A stretch of DNA of 64,000 nucleotides from Nitrosomonas communis (GCF_900114745.1 NZ_FOUB01000006.1:62001-126000); one strand, 5' to 3'. Counted from the stretch's first letter, positions 48,421-57,591 are shown. Notes: a model not told the origin generated them from the sequence alone. A program made the numbers and translations.

Positions 48421-48603
48421 TTTTCTCCCTCCGCCTGATCTGGTTATTGGATGAAGCTGCTAATGCAGCACATTTCTGCATAATTGCTTGATTACATCCT
48501 ATTTGGATGACTATTTCAAGCTTTCTGCTCAAAAGATTACAAGCATGAACCTCAAAGAGCAAGTGGGAGTTGTTTCATTTTTGTAAAGATTGATGTCAAT
48601 TAC

Positions 48604-48748
48604 TTAAGGGCACCTCTAAAAATTCAGAGTTTTAAACAAAACGAGGCGAGAACAACAAATGTTGGCACTGCATATGATTGATATGTGAGGAAACGTTTTT
48701 GCGAACAACGTATTGTGACGAAATATGAATTTTTAGAGGTGCCCTTAA
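48604..48748. mobile_element. Inverted-repeat element family 2, copy A
   Basis: 145 bp bounded by a perfect 23-bp inverted repeat (TTAAGGGCACCTCTAAAAAT at left, its complement at right). Comparison with copy B (55875) puts the element ends at GGGC...GCCC, flanked by a TTAA target duplication. It has no coding capacity, as expected of a non-autonomous element mobilised by a transposase elsewhere. Confidence 0.75.
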
Positions 48749-48887
48749 GCAAAATTAAGGTATAAGCATTTGTCATCCTATTTATTTCTTTTTAAATTGT
48801 TCAGTTTGTATTCATGATTCCCGGGATAAAGTAATCATCAACAGAAGAAATTCTGATCAATAAAAAAAACAATTAAGGAGGTGTAAC

Positions 48888-49226
48888 ATGAAAACGAGAA
48901 CTAAAACAGGCATAGCGATAAAATTATTATCTGGAATGTTGTTAAGTATTGCTTTAGTGATTCCCATCGTGGTTGAAGCTGGAAGAGGACATCACCACCA
49001 CCACCATCATCGTCACCAACATCATGATCATTATCGCCATTATCATCATGATCATCGCCACCACCACCATCATAATCATTACAATACACGGAATATTTAT
49101 TACAACCAACCTTACTATCCTCCTGCTTATTATCCACCAGTTTATGGTAGTTATTATGGTGTAGCACCGAGAAACTTTTTCTTTGGCATTAACACGGGAA
49201 ATGCCCGTTTTATGTTAGGCTATTAA
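48888..49226 (+). CDS. Histidine-rich secreted protein
   Basis: A 112-residue protein with a signal peptide (residues 1-31, VIPIVVEAG). A segment with 21 His in 30 residues (35-64) follows, then a Tyr/Pro-rich part (YYNQPYYPPAYYPPVYG) and a Gly/Asn tail. ATG 48888 has AAGGAGG at seven bases. His-rich periplasmic proteins usually bind Ni, Zn, Cu or Co, which is an inference here. The PepSY gene and a PhoP/PhoQ-like pair follow on the same strand, suggesting a metal- or envelope-stress-responsive unit. Confidence 0.85.
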   Translation: MKTRTKTGIAIKLLSGMLLSIALVIPIVVEAGRGHHHHHHHRHQHHDHYRHYHHDHRHHHHHNHYNTRNIYYNQPYYPPAYYPPVYGSYYGVAPRNFFFGINTGNARFMLGY

Positions 49227-49287
49227 GCATCATGGCCGGTAGTAGAAAACGTTATTCTACTATTGGCTGGCTTATAGCTATTAAAGA

Positions 49288-49572
49288 ATGATGACCTATC
49301 GATATTGCTTGGTGATTGCTGTTTTTTTTTTATTTATCATGCCTGCGGCTACTCTTGCGCAGAAAGATTCTCTTTATTATCAACCGAGCAATCAGCACAT
49401 GGAAATTTCCCAACAGCAAGCAGTTACTATTGCACAGCAGCATATTCCCGGCCGTCTTCTATCTGTTCAGCGTGTGCCTGATAGTTATCGTGTCAAGATT
49501 TTAAGTAACAGAGGAACTGTGCGCATTGTGACCATAGATGCTAATAGTGGCGCCGTTATTGCTACTCATTAG
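49288..49572 (+). CDS. PepSY-domain periplasmic protein
   Basis: A 94-residue protein with a signal peptide (1-24, PAATLAQ) and one PepSY unit (about 36-92, ISQQQAVTIAQQHIPGRLLS, then DSYRVKILSNRGTVRIVTID and SGAVIATH). PepSY domains are thought to modulate peptidases or other envelope proteins, and PepSY genes often sit next to OmpR-type two-component systems, as here. ATG 49288 is used; the adjacent ATG 49291 is equally possible. Confidence 0.85.
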   Translation: MMTYRYCLVIAVFFLFIMPAATLAQKDSLYYQPSNQHMEISQQQAVTIAQQHIPGRLLSVQRVPDSYRVKILSNRGTVRIVTIDANSGAVIATH

Positions 49573-49699
49573 AACAGAAAACATTCCCATGCAATTCTGG
49601 CTACCTAGATGATCGAGTGAAATAAGCTATGTATGATCACGTTTGTAGATTTTTAGGTTTAACACAATATCTGACTATTTAAGCTACCCGATTGACATC

Positions 49700-50383
49700 A
49701 TGCGAATCTTGCTTATTGAAGATGAAATCAAGCTGCAAAAGCAAATTAGTCAGCAGCTGGAGGCAGATGGATATATGGTCGATACTTGTGATAACGGCGA
49801 GGAAGGTTTGTATATTGCAAGTGAATATCCGTTAGATGCAGCTATTATTGATATCGGCTTGCCTGGCTTATCTGGCCTTGAAGTGATTGCTACTTTACGA
49901 AAGCGAGGAAGCTTGCTTCCCATACTTATTCTTACAGCACGCAATAGCTGGCAAGATAAAGTTAAAGGTTTGGAGATGGGGGCGGATGATTATCTTGCCA
50001 AGCCATTTCAAATGGAAGAGTTACAGGCCAGACTCAAGGCGCTTCTGCGCCGCGCAACTGCCATACCGAGTACAACATTGAAGTCTGGACCTATTACACT
50101 GGATACGGCCGAACAAACGGTTAAATTAGGTAATGACATTGTTGATCTGACTACTTTTGAATATCGCTTGCTGGAGCATTTAATGCGTCATCAAGGTGAG
50201 GTCATTTCCAAACAAACCCTTACTGATTATCTCTATTCCCACGATGATAATCATGATAGTAATGTGTTAGAGGTTATGATTGGACGCTTGCGCCGTAAAC
50301 TTGATCCTGACGGAAAGCTTAACCCAATAGAAACATTACGTGGACGTGGTTATCGCTTTGCGATCAAATCCTCATCATCATGA
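49700..50383 (+). CDS. OmpR/PhoB-family response regulator
   Basis: A 227-residue DNA-binding response regulator. The receiver domain (1-115) has the acidic pocket E/D near 8-10, phospho-acceptor Asp51 (AAIIDIGLPGLSG) and Lys near 102 (DDYLAKPF). The winged-helix effector domain (125-222) has the usual TTFEYRLLEHLMRH and VMIGRLRRKLDPDG, then TLRGRGYRF. The stop overlaps the kinase ATG (ATGA), so the pair is translationally coupled. It resembles PhoP/QseB regulators. Targets probably include the genes just upstream. Confidence 0.93.
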   Translation: MRILLIEDEIKLQKQISQQLEADGYMVDTCDNGEEGLYIASEYPLDAAIIDIGLPGLSGLEVIATLRKRGSLLPILILTARNSWQDKVKGLEMGADDYLAKPFQMEELQARLKALLRRATAIPSTTLKSGPITLDTAEQTVKLGNDIVDLTTFEYRLLEHLMRHQGEVISKQTLTDYLYSHDDNHDSNVLEVMIGRLRRKLDPDGKLNPIETLRGRGYRFAIKSSSS

Positions 50384-51717
50384 AATCACTCAATCAGCGT
50401 ATTTTATTCAGTGCCTCATTAGTACTTTTTATCTTTATTGTGGGTACTGCGTTGACGCTGGATCGAGCCTTTTACGACAGCGGTCAAAGGGCACTACAAG
50501 ACCGGATGCTTGGCAAGCTTTTTCTGCTGATGGGAGAGGTTGAAGTTGACGAGAAGGGTAGTGTATCCATGCCAGAAGAACTGCCAGCTCTGATTGAATT
50601 TGAGCAACTCAATTCAGGCGTTTATGCATTTATTACGGATCATACCAATACCCTTGTCTGGAAATCGTTTTCTACTTTGAGTATTCCTATACCATCACGA
50701 GCTCCTCTATTAGAAGGTGAGAAAAAATTCGAGCAGATCACGCTTAATGATGAGCCACACTTTATCTATAGTTTTGCTGTAGCCTGGGAAACAGATGGGG
50801 GTGACTATTCGTTTATTTTTCATGTGATCATGGAGAGTACGTCGCTTGAGGCGCAAATAGACAGCTATCGTACAGACTTGTGGGGTTGGTTGGGAGTGAT
50901 GGGATTCTTATTATTGATTATGCAGACGCTAACATTGCATTGGGGGCTTCGACCGATGCGTCAAGTCTCATCTGAGTTAAATGCCGTTGAATCCGGCGTG
51001 CAGGAAAGTGTACAAGGAGTCTATCCAGTCGAATTAAAACGCCTTACCGACAATATCAATTCGCTCATCCAACACGAACGAAAACATCAGAAGCGTTACC
51101 GCAATGCGCTAGCCGATTTAGCGCACAGCCTTAAAACACCTTTGACCATCCTACGAGGTACAATCAGAACCGAAAGGCTTTCAGAGAATATGCAAACTGT
51201 TCTCGATGAACAGATCAACCGAATGGATAGTATTATTCAGTATCAATTACGTCGTGCTGCGACAGCTGGCAGCTCGCCTGGAACAAGGTTAATTGCATTA
51301 CGCCCAGTCGTTGAGAAAATTGTTAATACAGTTAATCGCGCTCATTACGAGAAATGCCCGGAGATTATCATTGAAATTGGGTCTGAGTTTTGTTTGAGAA
51401 TGGATGAGGGCGATTTAATGGAATTGCTTGGGAATTTAATTGATAACGCTTTCAAATGGTGTCGGCGGACAGTCACCATATCAGCCCAGTGCGCACACGA
51501 TGATATCGTGCTCAAAGTAGAAGATGATGGCCCCGGTATCAAGCAAGAAGAAATAGGCAGACTCACTGAACGCGGAGTCAGAGCTGATCAAGCGATGCCA
51601 GGCCACGGCATTGGCTTAGCCATTGTGCGTGATATTGCTCAGGCATACGATGGGGTCTTATTTATCGAGCCGGGCAAGAACATTGGAGCATCTTTTATCA
51701 TCAGAATAAAGCGTTAA
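50380..51717 (+). CDS. PhoQ-like sensor histidine kinase
   Basis: A 445-residue membrane kinase. TM1 is about 8-28 and TM2 about 168-188, with a periplasmic sensor of about 140 residues between them rich in Glu/Asp. A HAMP-like stretch precedes the dimerisation helix with the phospho-acceptor His249 in DLAHSLKTPLTILRG, very like PhoQ. The catalytic domain shows the N box (LLGNLIDNAFKWC), DDGPGI and GHGIGLAIVRDIA. The acidic periplasmic part would suit divalent-cation or polycation sensing, which is inference. Confidence 0.92.
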   Translation: MKSLNQRILFSASLVLFIFIVGTALTLDRAFYDSGQRALQDRMLGKLFLLMGEVEVDEKGSVSMPEELPALIEFEQLNSGVYAFITDHTNTLVWKSFSTLSIPIPSRAPLLEGEKKFEQITLNDEPHFIYSFAVAWETDGGDYSFIFHVIMESTSLEAQIDSYRTDLWGWLGVMGFLLLIMQTLTLHWGLRPMRQVSSELNAVESGVQESVQGVYPVELKRLTDNINSLIQHERKHQKRYRNALADLAHSLKTPLTILRGTIRTERLSENMQTVLDEQINRMDSIIQYQLRRAATAGSSPGTRLIALRPVVEKIVNTVNRAHYEKCPEIIIEIGSEFCLRMDEGDLMELLGNLIDNAFKWCRRTVTISAQCAHDDIVLKVEDDGPGIKQEEIGRLTERGVRADQAMPGHGIGLAIVRDIAQAYDGVLFIEPGKNIGASFIIRIKR

Positions 51718-51863
51718 TAGAAATTCTTGCAATTCAGGCTATTTCAGTCTTAAATTGTGCATCTTTTATTGATGCGCAATGCTCGTCTGCTGGATTCTGT
51801 GTGCTGTAAGGCGTCAGATAAGAAAGGATATGAGATAATTACGCATAAATACTTTAACAAGTA

Positions 51864-51966
51864 GTTCCATTTCTAAATCAAAAATGACACGAAGGCGAGT
51901 CGCAGACAGTATCAATAATACGGCAAGGTGAAGCCGACAAAGTCAGTTTTGATGTAGATATGGAAT
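51864..51966 (+). mobile_element. Inverted-repeat element family 1, copy 6
   Basis: 103 bp, GTTCCATTTCTAAATCAAAA to TTTTGATGTAGATATGGAAT, same orientation as copy 1. It lies between the sensor kinase stop and ispD. The remaining bases of 51718-52089 show no gene. Confidence 0.85.
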
Positions 51967-52089
51967 AATAAGATACCATGAACTATCCGCAGCATTAAGT
52001 ATTGTTGATTTCTGAACTGAAAAAACAGAGCCTAAATACCGTCTAGCCTTATTCCCATTAAACCAGTTAAATCAGTTGAAAAACCAAGC

Positions 52090-52794
52090 ATGCCTAGATT
52101 TATCGCATTGATTCCTGCTGCAGGCAGCGGCTCGCGCATGAATAATGAATTACCAAAACAGTATTTGTCTTTGGCGGATAAGCCAATGATTTATCATGCC
52201 TTACATACTTTGTGCCACTCCTCGCATATCTTTAGAGTATTTGTTATTCTCGCCCCGGATGATAATGAATGGAATTGTTACGATTGGTCATCCTTTGCTG
52301 GTAAATTGGTCGTGAAGTATTGTGGAGGGGCAACGCGTGCTGACAGCGTATTGAATGGATTGAAGGCAATGCAAGCAGACGGATCTATCGGTAATGATGA
52401 TTGGATCCTTGTACATGATGCAGCACGTCCTTGTCTGACTATCTTTCAACTTGACCAACTCATTGATACACTCGCACTGGACGAGGTTGGCGGCTTATTG
52501 GCTATCCCAGTTGCGGATACCTTAAAACGCGCTGATTCAAATCAACGTGTGATGGGTACAAAATCCAGAAATGGCTTATGGCAAGCGCAAACACCGCAGA
52601 TGTTTCGCTTGGGTTTGTTAATGGATGCGCTGAGTAAAGTGAATAGTGCCGCTATAACGGATGATGCAAGCGCGATCGAAGCTTTAGGTCTTCGTCCCAG
52701 ATTGGTGCAGAGCGATGCTTATAACTTCAAGGTCACTTATCCTCAAGATTTGGCCTTAGCCGAACTTATTTTGCAAAAAAGGGAAACAAAGTGA
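52090..52794 (+). CDS. ispD: 2-C-methyl-D-erythritol 4-phosphate cytidylyltransferase
   Basis: Third step of the MEP isoprenoid pathway, making CDP-methylerythritol. The 234 residues have the CTP-binding loop [20 protein letters not shown] (7-26) and the family signature [11 protein letters not shown] near 111 with the catalytic residues. The stop overlaps the ispF GTG by four bases. Confidence 0.95.
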   Translation: MPRFIALIPAAGSGSRMNNELPKQYLSLADKPMIYHALHTLCHSSHIFRVFVILAPDDNEWNCYDWSSFAGKLVVKYCGGATRADSVLNGLKAMQADGSIGNDDWILVHDAARPCLTIFQLDQLIDTLALDEVGGLLAIPVADTLKRADSNQRVMGTKSRNGLWQAQTPQMFRLGLLMDALSKVNSAAITDDASAIEALGLRPRLVQSDAYNFKVTYPQDLALAELILQKRETK

Positions 52795-53288
52795 AGAATA
52801 TAAGAGTTGGGCAGGGTTTTGATGTGCATCCACTAGTAGAAGGTCGTGATCTGATCATTGGTGGTGTAGCGATTCCTTACGAGAAAGGACTGATGGGGCA
52901 TTCTGACGCAGATGTTCTGCTGCATGCGCTGTGTGATGCATTAATTGGTGCAGCTGCATTAGGTGATATCGGTCAGCATTTTTCCGACAAGGATGCACGT
53001 TATAAAGATATTGACAGCCGCGTGCTATTACGTGAGGTGCAACGCTTGTTGATCAGCAAGCGCTACAGGGTCATCAATATCGATGCAACGATTATCGCTC
53101 AGGCACCTAAAATGGCCCCTTATATCTTAGCAATGGTGACTAACATTGCCCAGGATTTGGATATGTCTACCAGCGATATTAATATCAAGGCAAAAACTGC
53201 GGAGAGGCTTGGCTTTGTAGGTCGGGGTGAGGGGATTGTGGCCGAAGCCATTTGTTTGATCGCGAAAACTGACGACATTTGTGATTAA
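52791..53288 (+). CDS. ispF: 2-C-methyl-D-erythritol 2,4-cyclodiphosphate synthase
   Basis: Converts CDP-ME 2-phosphate to the cyclic diphosphate in the MEP pathway. The 165 residues start at GTG 52791, overlapping isp[12 protein letters not shown] holds the zinc ligands Asp and His, and [20 protein letters not shown] holds the third His. It ends in the usual [13 protein letters not shown]. The thpR-like gene overlaps its 3' end. Confidence 0.95.
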   Translation: MKNIRVGQGFDVHPLVEGRDLIIGGVAIPYEKGLMGHSDADVLLHALCDALIGAAALGDIGQHFSDKDARYKDIDSRVLLREVQRLLISKRYRVINIDATIIAQAPKMAPYILAMVTNIAQDLDMSTSDINIKAKTAERLGFVGRGEGIVAEAICLIAKTDDICD

Positions 53289-53832
53289 AGCAAATATTTC
53301 TCCCGAAGAGACTATAAAAGTTTTTTTTGCAGTCTGGCCTGATGCCGCTGCCCAAGAAAGACTGAGCAAGCTAGCCAGCCAACTCGCTAGCCTTTGTAGG
53401 GGTAGGGCAATTAACCTCCCTTTGATCCATCTCACCTTGGTATTTGTTGGAAATGTAACTGGTCAGCAACTTGAAACACTGTGTCAAGTAGCGAATGAAG
53501 TCAAACAATCAAATTTCCATTTGACTATGGATGAAATTCAGTACTGGCAACATAATCGCATTGTCCATATTGGCCCAAGCCAATGTCCTGCTAAGCTTTC
53601 TGCATTAGTAAATGATTTGCAGAATAGATTGTCTCAGGCGGGCTTTTCACTGGAAAAACGCCGCTATATTCCACACATTACTTTGGTAAGAAAAGCTTTG
53701 TGCAGAAATTTACCAGATTTGACGGCTTCGATTGCCTGGCACGTCAATGAATGGGCATTAGTGCAATCCAAACAGACCGATCAGGGCACGGTTTACTTGT
53801 CACTTGACCGCTGGCCTCTTGAAGAAACCTGA
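53281..53832 (+). CDS. thpR: RNA 2',3'-cyclic phosphodiesterase (2H family)
   Basis: 2H-phosphoesterase that opens 2',3'-cyclic phosphate on RNA. The 183 residues have two HxTx motifs: HLTLVFVGN near 53 and HITLVRKA near 132. It opens with [20 protein letters not shown], typical of ThpR/LigT. Start GTG 53281 overlaps the end of ispF by eight bases, so the three genes ispD-ispF-thpR are coupled. Confidence 0.9.
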   Translation: MIKANISPEETIKVFFAVWPDAAAQERLSKLASQLASLCRGRAINLPLIHLTLVFVGNVTGQQLETLCQVANEVKQSNFHLTMDEIQYWQHNRIVHIGPSQCPAKLSALVNDLQNRLSQAGFSLEKRRYIPHITLVRKALCRNLPDLTASIAWHVNEWALVQSKQTDQGTVYLSLDRWPLEET

Positions 53833-53877
53833 AGTCCGTTATCATATTGATATCCTTAAAGATTCCTTGAGTACCTA

Positions 53878-54552
53878 ATGAAGATCCTAGCGCTCGATAC
53901 ATCTACTGAATATTGCTCACTCGCACTCTGGCTGGATGGTAATATGCTGTGCAAAGAAGTATTGGCCGGGCAAAAGCATACTGAGTTACTGCTACCGATG
54001 TTACAAGAAATGTTGGCCAAATCCGGGCTGGCTTTGACACAATTGGATGGCTTTGCTTTCGGTGCCGGTCCAGGATCATTTACGGGCTTGCGGATAGCAT
54101 GTGGCATAGTGCAAGGATTGGCATTGGCAACAGACCTGCCTATTATCGGGATTAGCACGCTGGAAGCAATGGCACAAAGAATTGGCACAAGCCATGTCAT
54201 GGCGGCGCTGGATGCGCGTATGGGTGAAATTTATTATGCTGCCTATACTCAAACAGTTGATAGCTGGTCAATTATACAAGCACCTATTCTCTGCTTGCCC
54301 CAGCATATACCTCAGCTACCGGGCGAGCGATGCTGGGTTGGGTGTGGGAGTGGTTTTGATCAGCACCATGAATTGCTAAGCCATCTTTACAGCAATAGTT
54401 TGTGTCGAATTGAGCAGGGATGTTATCCCCATGCCCAAGAAATAGCGCAACTCGCTGCGCCAAAATTGATGAAAGGGTTAGGCATTGCTGCCGAAGAGGC
54501 TGCTCCTGTTTATATACGAAATAAGGTAGCTTTGAAGGAAAATGAGCGATGA
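53878..54552 (+). CDS. tsaB: tRNA threonylcarbamoyladenosine biosynthesis protein TsaB
   Basis: Partner of TsaD/TsaE in making t6A37 of ANN-decoding tRNAs. The 224 residues have the ASKHA-like N-terminus MKILALDTSTEYCSLALW and the family motifs GQKHTELLLPML and GFAFGAGPGSFTGLRIACG. It lacks the metal-binding His of TsaD. The stop overlaps the rimI ATG. Confidence 0.94.
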   Translation: MKILALDTSTEYCSLALWLDGNMLCKEVLAGQKHTELLLPMLQEMLAKSGLALTQLDGFAFGAGPGSFTGLRIACGIVQGLALATDLPIIGISTLEAMAQRIGTSHVMAALDARMGEIYYAAYTQTVDSWSIIQAPILCLPQHIPQLPGERCWVGCGSGFDQHHELLSHLYSNSLCRIEQGCYPHAQEIAQLAAPKLMKGLGIAAEEAAPVYIRNKVALKENER

Positions 54553-55010
54553 GCAATTCCTTGCAACAAACCTATCAGATCAGGGAAATGCGCTTGGAAG
54601 ATGTGCGTCGTGTCATCCTCATCGAACGTGATATTTTTCTTTTCCCTTGGTCAGAAATGAATTTTGCTGATTCGATCAGAGCAGGCTACTACTGCCGCGT
54701 GGTAGAACTCAACGATTTGCTGATAGGCTATGCTATTATGATGACAGGTCCCGATGAGGCCCATATTCTAACAATTGGCATTTCAGCTCAATGGCAGCAT
54801 CAAGGCTGGGGTTGCAAGATGCTACAGTATTTCATTGATCTTGCCAGACAACAGCAGGCTATAGCAGTCTTGTTGGATGTGCGTGAGTCCAATATTGCTG
54901 CGGCCAATTTGTACCGGCGATTAGGTTTTAAACAAATCGCGATACGTAAAGGATATTATCCTGCCATGTGTGGGCGTGAAGATGCACTGGTGATGAGGCT
55001 GGAGTTATGA
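54549..55010 (+). CDS. rimI: Ribosomal protein bS18 alanine N-acetyltransferase RimI
   Basis: GNAT-fold enzyme that acetylates the N-terminus of S18. The 153 residues include an acetyl-CoA loop (ISAQWQHQGWGCKMLQYFID) and the RimI-type VRESNIAAANLYRRLGFKQI. ATG 54549 overlaps the tsaB stop, and its own stop overlaps the udg start. tsaB-rimI is a common pair. Confidence 0.93.
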   Translation: MSNSLQQTYQIREMRLEDVRRVILIERDIFLFPWSEMNFADSIRAGYYCRVVELNDLLIGYAIMMTGPDEAHILTIGISAQWQHQGWGCKMLQYFIDLARQQQAIAVLLDVRESNIAAANLYRRLGFKQIAIRKGYYPAMCGREDALVMRLEL

Positions 55011-55744
55011 GTCGACGACGCAAGGAAACACTGCGCGAGCTTGGTTTAACCCCTATTTGGCATCGCAGGGCAGACAGTGCTCTGGATGAGTCAGCACCAT
55101 CGACTTTGGCGAGTGATCGGTCTGTTCCAAAAGTCAATGCCGCAAAAGAAGTAACTAATGATCGAGAAGCGCAAATTTCAAGGATGGATTGGGCGCAGCT
55201 CAAATCTACCGTTGCTGGCTGCATAGCATGTCCGTTATGTGAGTCAAGAACGCAAACGGTGTTCGGGGTGGGGGATGAACAGGCTAATTGGTTGTTTATT
55301 GGAGAAGGGCCCGGCGCACGAGAAGATAAAACAGGCGAGCCATTCGTTGGTCAAGCGGGTAAATTGCTTGACAATATGCTGAGGTCTATTCAATTACGGC
55401 GCGGTGAGGGGGTCTATATCACCAATATCGTAAAATGTCGACCGCCTAATAACAGAGCCCCTGAACCTGGCGAGGCTGAACAGTGTCGACCTTATCTGAA
55501 ACGACAAATCGTTCTGATTAAACCTAAACTTATTGTTGCGTTGGGGAAGGTTGCAGCACAGAATTTACTGCATACCAATGAAAATATTGCCAATCTGCGT
55601 GGCATGTTACACTCCTACGCAGATATTCCTTTGATTGTTACTTATCATCCAGCTTATCTGTTACGTTCGCTCACGGACAAAGCCAAAGCATGGGAAGATT
55701 TATGCTTCGCCAAAGCAACAATGCAATCATTGTTGGCACAATGA
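55007..55744 (+). CDS. udg: Family 4 uracil-DNA glycosylase (Fe-S)
   Basis: Removes uracil from DNA. The 245 residues have a charged N-terminal extension (1-60), then CIACPLCESRTQTVFGVGD carrying the first cluster Cys. The active-site motif is GEGPGAREDKTGEPFVGQAG near 100, with YITNIVKCRPPNNRAPEPGE carrying the next Cys. The C-terminal motif is VTYHPAYLLR. It is last of the tsaB-rimI-udg set, all overlapping by four bases. Confidence 0.92.
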   Translation: MSRRRKETLRELGLTPIWHRRADSALDESAPSTLASDRSVPKVNAAKEVTNDREAQISRMDWAQLKSTVAGCIACPLCESRTQTVFGVGDEQANWLFIGEGPGAREDKTGEPFVGQAGKLLDNMLRSIQLRRGEGVYITNIVKCRPPNNRAPEPGEAEQCRPYLKRQIVLIKPKLIVALGKVAAQNLLHTNENIANLRGMLHSYADIPLIVTYHPAYLLRSLTDKAKAWEDLCFAKATMQSLLAQ

Positions 55745-55763
55745 TTTTCCCGGTAAAGCAGTG

Positions 55764-55867
55764 ATTCCATTTTTAATCAAACCTGTCATTGTCAGCTTCT
55801 CCTTGCTGTATTAGTTTTTATACTGTTGCGGCTCGTCTTCACGTCATTTCTGATGAGAAAATGGAAT
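55764..55867 (-). mobile_element. Inverted-repeat element family 1, copy 7
   Basis: 104 bp, ATTCCATTTTTAATCAAACC to TGATGAGAAAATGGAAT, the most diverged copy. It lies 19 bp after udg and 7 bp before a family 2 element. Confidence 0.8.
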
Positions 55868-55874
55868 AACATGA

Positions 55875-56055
55875 GGGCGCCTCTAAAAATTCAGAGTTCT
55901 AAACCAGACAAGGCGAGAACAAAAAATGTTGACGTAGCATATTCCTGATAGGTAAGGAAACATTTTTTTGTGAGCAACGAAGTATTATGATGAAACGGGG
56001 TAAGCAGGCAATCCACGAAGCGGATGCTCGCAAATATGAATTTTTAGAGGTGCCC
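55875..56055. mobile_element. Inverted-repeat element family 2, copy B
   Basis: 181 bp with ends GGGCGCCTCTAAAAATTCA and TGAATTTTTAGAGGTGCCC, matching copy A, and flanked by a direct ATGA duplication (55871-55874 and 56056-56059). It is longer than copy A because the middle differs. It ends 10 bp from the lplT stop, between convergent genes. Confidence 0.75.
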
Positions 56056-56065
56056 ATGATCATCA

Positions 56066-57340
56066 TCAATGTATTTTATGCATGCCAATCAGATGAAGTG
56101 AATCCTCTTTACTTTGATTAAACAGGTGCCATTTACGGATGAGAAACATAGAGATAGCCACCAATAAACCAAATAGCGCAATAACAACGTAAATATGCAC
56201 ATCCAGCATGATGAGTAGTGCATACAGCAATATCATCACAAGAATACTGAAATTCTCATTGAAATTCTGGACTGCGATTGAATGACCGGCACCCATCAAA
56301 ATATGTCCGCGATGCTGTAGCAGGGCATTCATCGGTACCACAAAAAAACCTGCTAGACCACCGATCAAGATAAGCAACACAACCGCAATCCATAAATCTC
56401 GTACAGTAATCATCGTCATAACGACTATACCCATGGCAATACCGAGTGGAATGACTTTTACTGAATCCCGCAGAGAAACTAATTTAGCTGCTAAAACCGC
56501 TCCGAGTGCAATACCAACTGCCACTACGCCTTGTAATTGCGCAGCTTGATTGAGTGGAAAGCCCAGTGCAATATCAGCCCATTTCAAAACAATAAACTGT
56601 AAAGTCGCGCCTGCCCCCCAGAACAAAGTTGTGACAGCAAGCGAGATCTGTCCAAGCTTGTCGGTCCATAACAATTTCACACAGTGTGCAAATTCGTGGA
56701 TCAGGAATGAAGGATTCTTTTTGAGTATGCGATGATCGACTCCTGTATTGGGTATGTATAAATTAAAAGTGGCTGCAATCGTATAACACACTGCAACAAG
56801 CAGAAGCGCTACTTCTATGTGGGTATCGATGCCTGTATCAATAAAAGGAAAATCAAGCGATAGTAAGGCAGACGAAATAGCTGGGGTGATGAGAAGTCCG
56901 CCAAACACTGTGCCAAGTACGATAGAAGCTACAGTTAATCCTTCAATCCAGCCATTGGCAATGACTAATTTTTCCGGGGGCAGCAACTCAGTCAATATGC
57001 CATACTTTGCAGGAGAATAAGCTGCTGCACCTAGCCCTACTATGGCATAGGCACTGAGCGCAACATATTGGTCTATCGCAAAGAACAAAAGGGTACAGCC
57101 CACGATTTTAATCGAGTTACTGATAAGCATGACTCGACCCTTTGCCATGGAGTCAGCAAATGCACCAACAAAGGGTGCCAGCATGACATAGAACAGCACA
57201 AATACAAATTTGAGCATGGGGGTAAGAAAGGTAGGGGCTTGTAAGTCAGTCAATAGCGCGATCGCTACTACCAATAATGCATTATCAGCTAATGACGAAA
57301 AAAATTGTGCCGCCATTATTGTATAGAATCCGCGCTCCAA
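56066..57340 (-). CDS. lplT: Lysophospholipid transporter LplT
   Basis: MFS carrier that flips lysophospholipids inward across the inner membrane for reacylation. The 424 residues have about 12 hydrophobic segments. The N-terminus (MERGFYTIMAAQFFSSLADN, then FVLFYVMLAPFVGAFADS) is typical of LplT. Start TTG 57340 has GGAGG five bases upstream. The usual acyltransferase partner Aas is not adjacent, so the reacylation step must be encoded elsewhere. Confidence 0.9.
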   Translation of the reverse strand: MERGFYTIMAAQFFSSLADNALLVVAIALLTDLQAPTFLTPMLKFVFVLFYVMLAPFVGAFADSMAKGRVMLISNSIKIVGCTLLFFAIDQYVALSAYAIVGLGAAAYSPAKYGILTELLPPEKLVIANGWIEGLTVASIVLGTVFGGLLITPAISSALLSLDFPFIDTGIDTHIEVALLLVAVCYTIAATFNLYIPNTGVDHRILKKNPSFLIHEFAHCVKLLWTDKLGQISLAVTTLFWGAGATLQFIVLKWADIALGFPLNQAAQLQGVVAVGIALGAVLAAKLVSLRDSVKVIPLGIAMGIVVMTMITVRDLWIAVVLLILIGGLAGFFVVPMNALLQHRGHILMGAGHSIAVQNFNENFSILVMILLYALLIMLDVHIYVVIALFGLLVAISMFLIRKWHLFNQSKEDSLHLIGMHKIH

Positions 57341-57488
57341 GAGTCCTCCTTAATAACCTCGATTTAAAATCTTTCCTGTAATACTTATCAGAAAATAGTA
57401 GTGTATATCCTAAAAGGAATAGTACCCGTAAACTGAATGATACCTTTTATGTATCTCATCTAGATGAAAATTTTATTTCGTCTTAGTC

Positions 57489-57591
57489 ATTCCATTTCTA
57501 AATTAAACCTGACTTTATGGGCTTCACCTTGCCATATTATTTATCCTGTTGGCGGCCCGCCTTTGCGTCATGTTTGATTTTAAAATGGAAT
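57489..57591 (-). mobile_element. Inverted-repeat element family 1, copy 8
   Basis: 103 bp, ATTCCATTTCTAAATTAAAC to TTTGATTTTAAAATGGAAT, core opposite to copy 1. It lies between rlpA (stop at 57657) and the lplT start, on the promoter side of lplT. Confidence 0.82.

Noticed and set aside
48973..49064. CRISPR-like short repeats
   Set aside because: The repetition is only CAC/CAT His codons inside a coding sequence; no repeat-spacer structure occurs anywhere in the window.
48901..49167. Asp/Gly-rich minus-strand frame
   Set aside because: It is the complement of the His codon run in the secreted His-rich gene and carries no independent signal.
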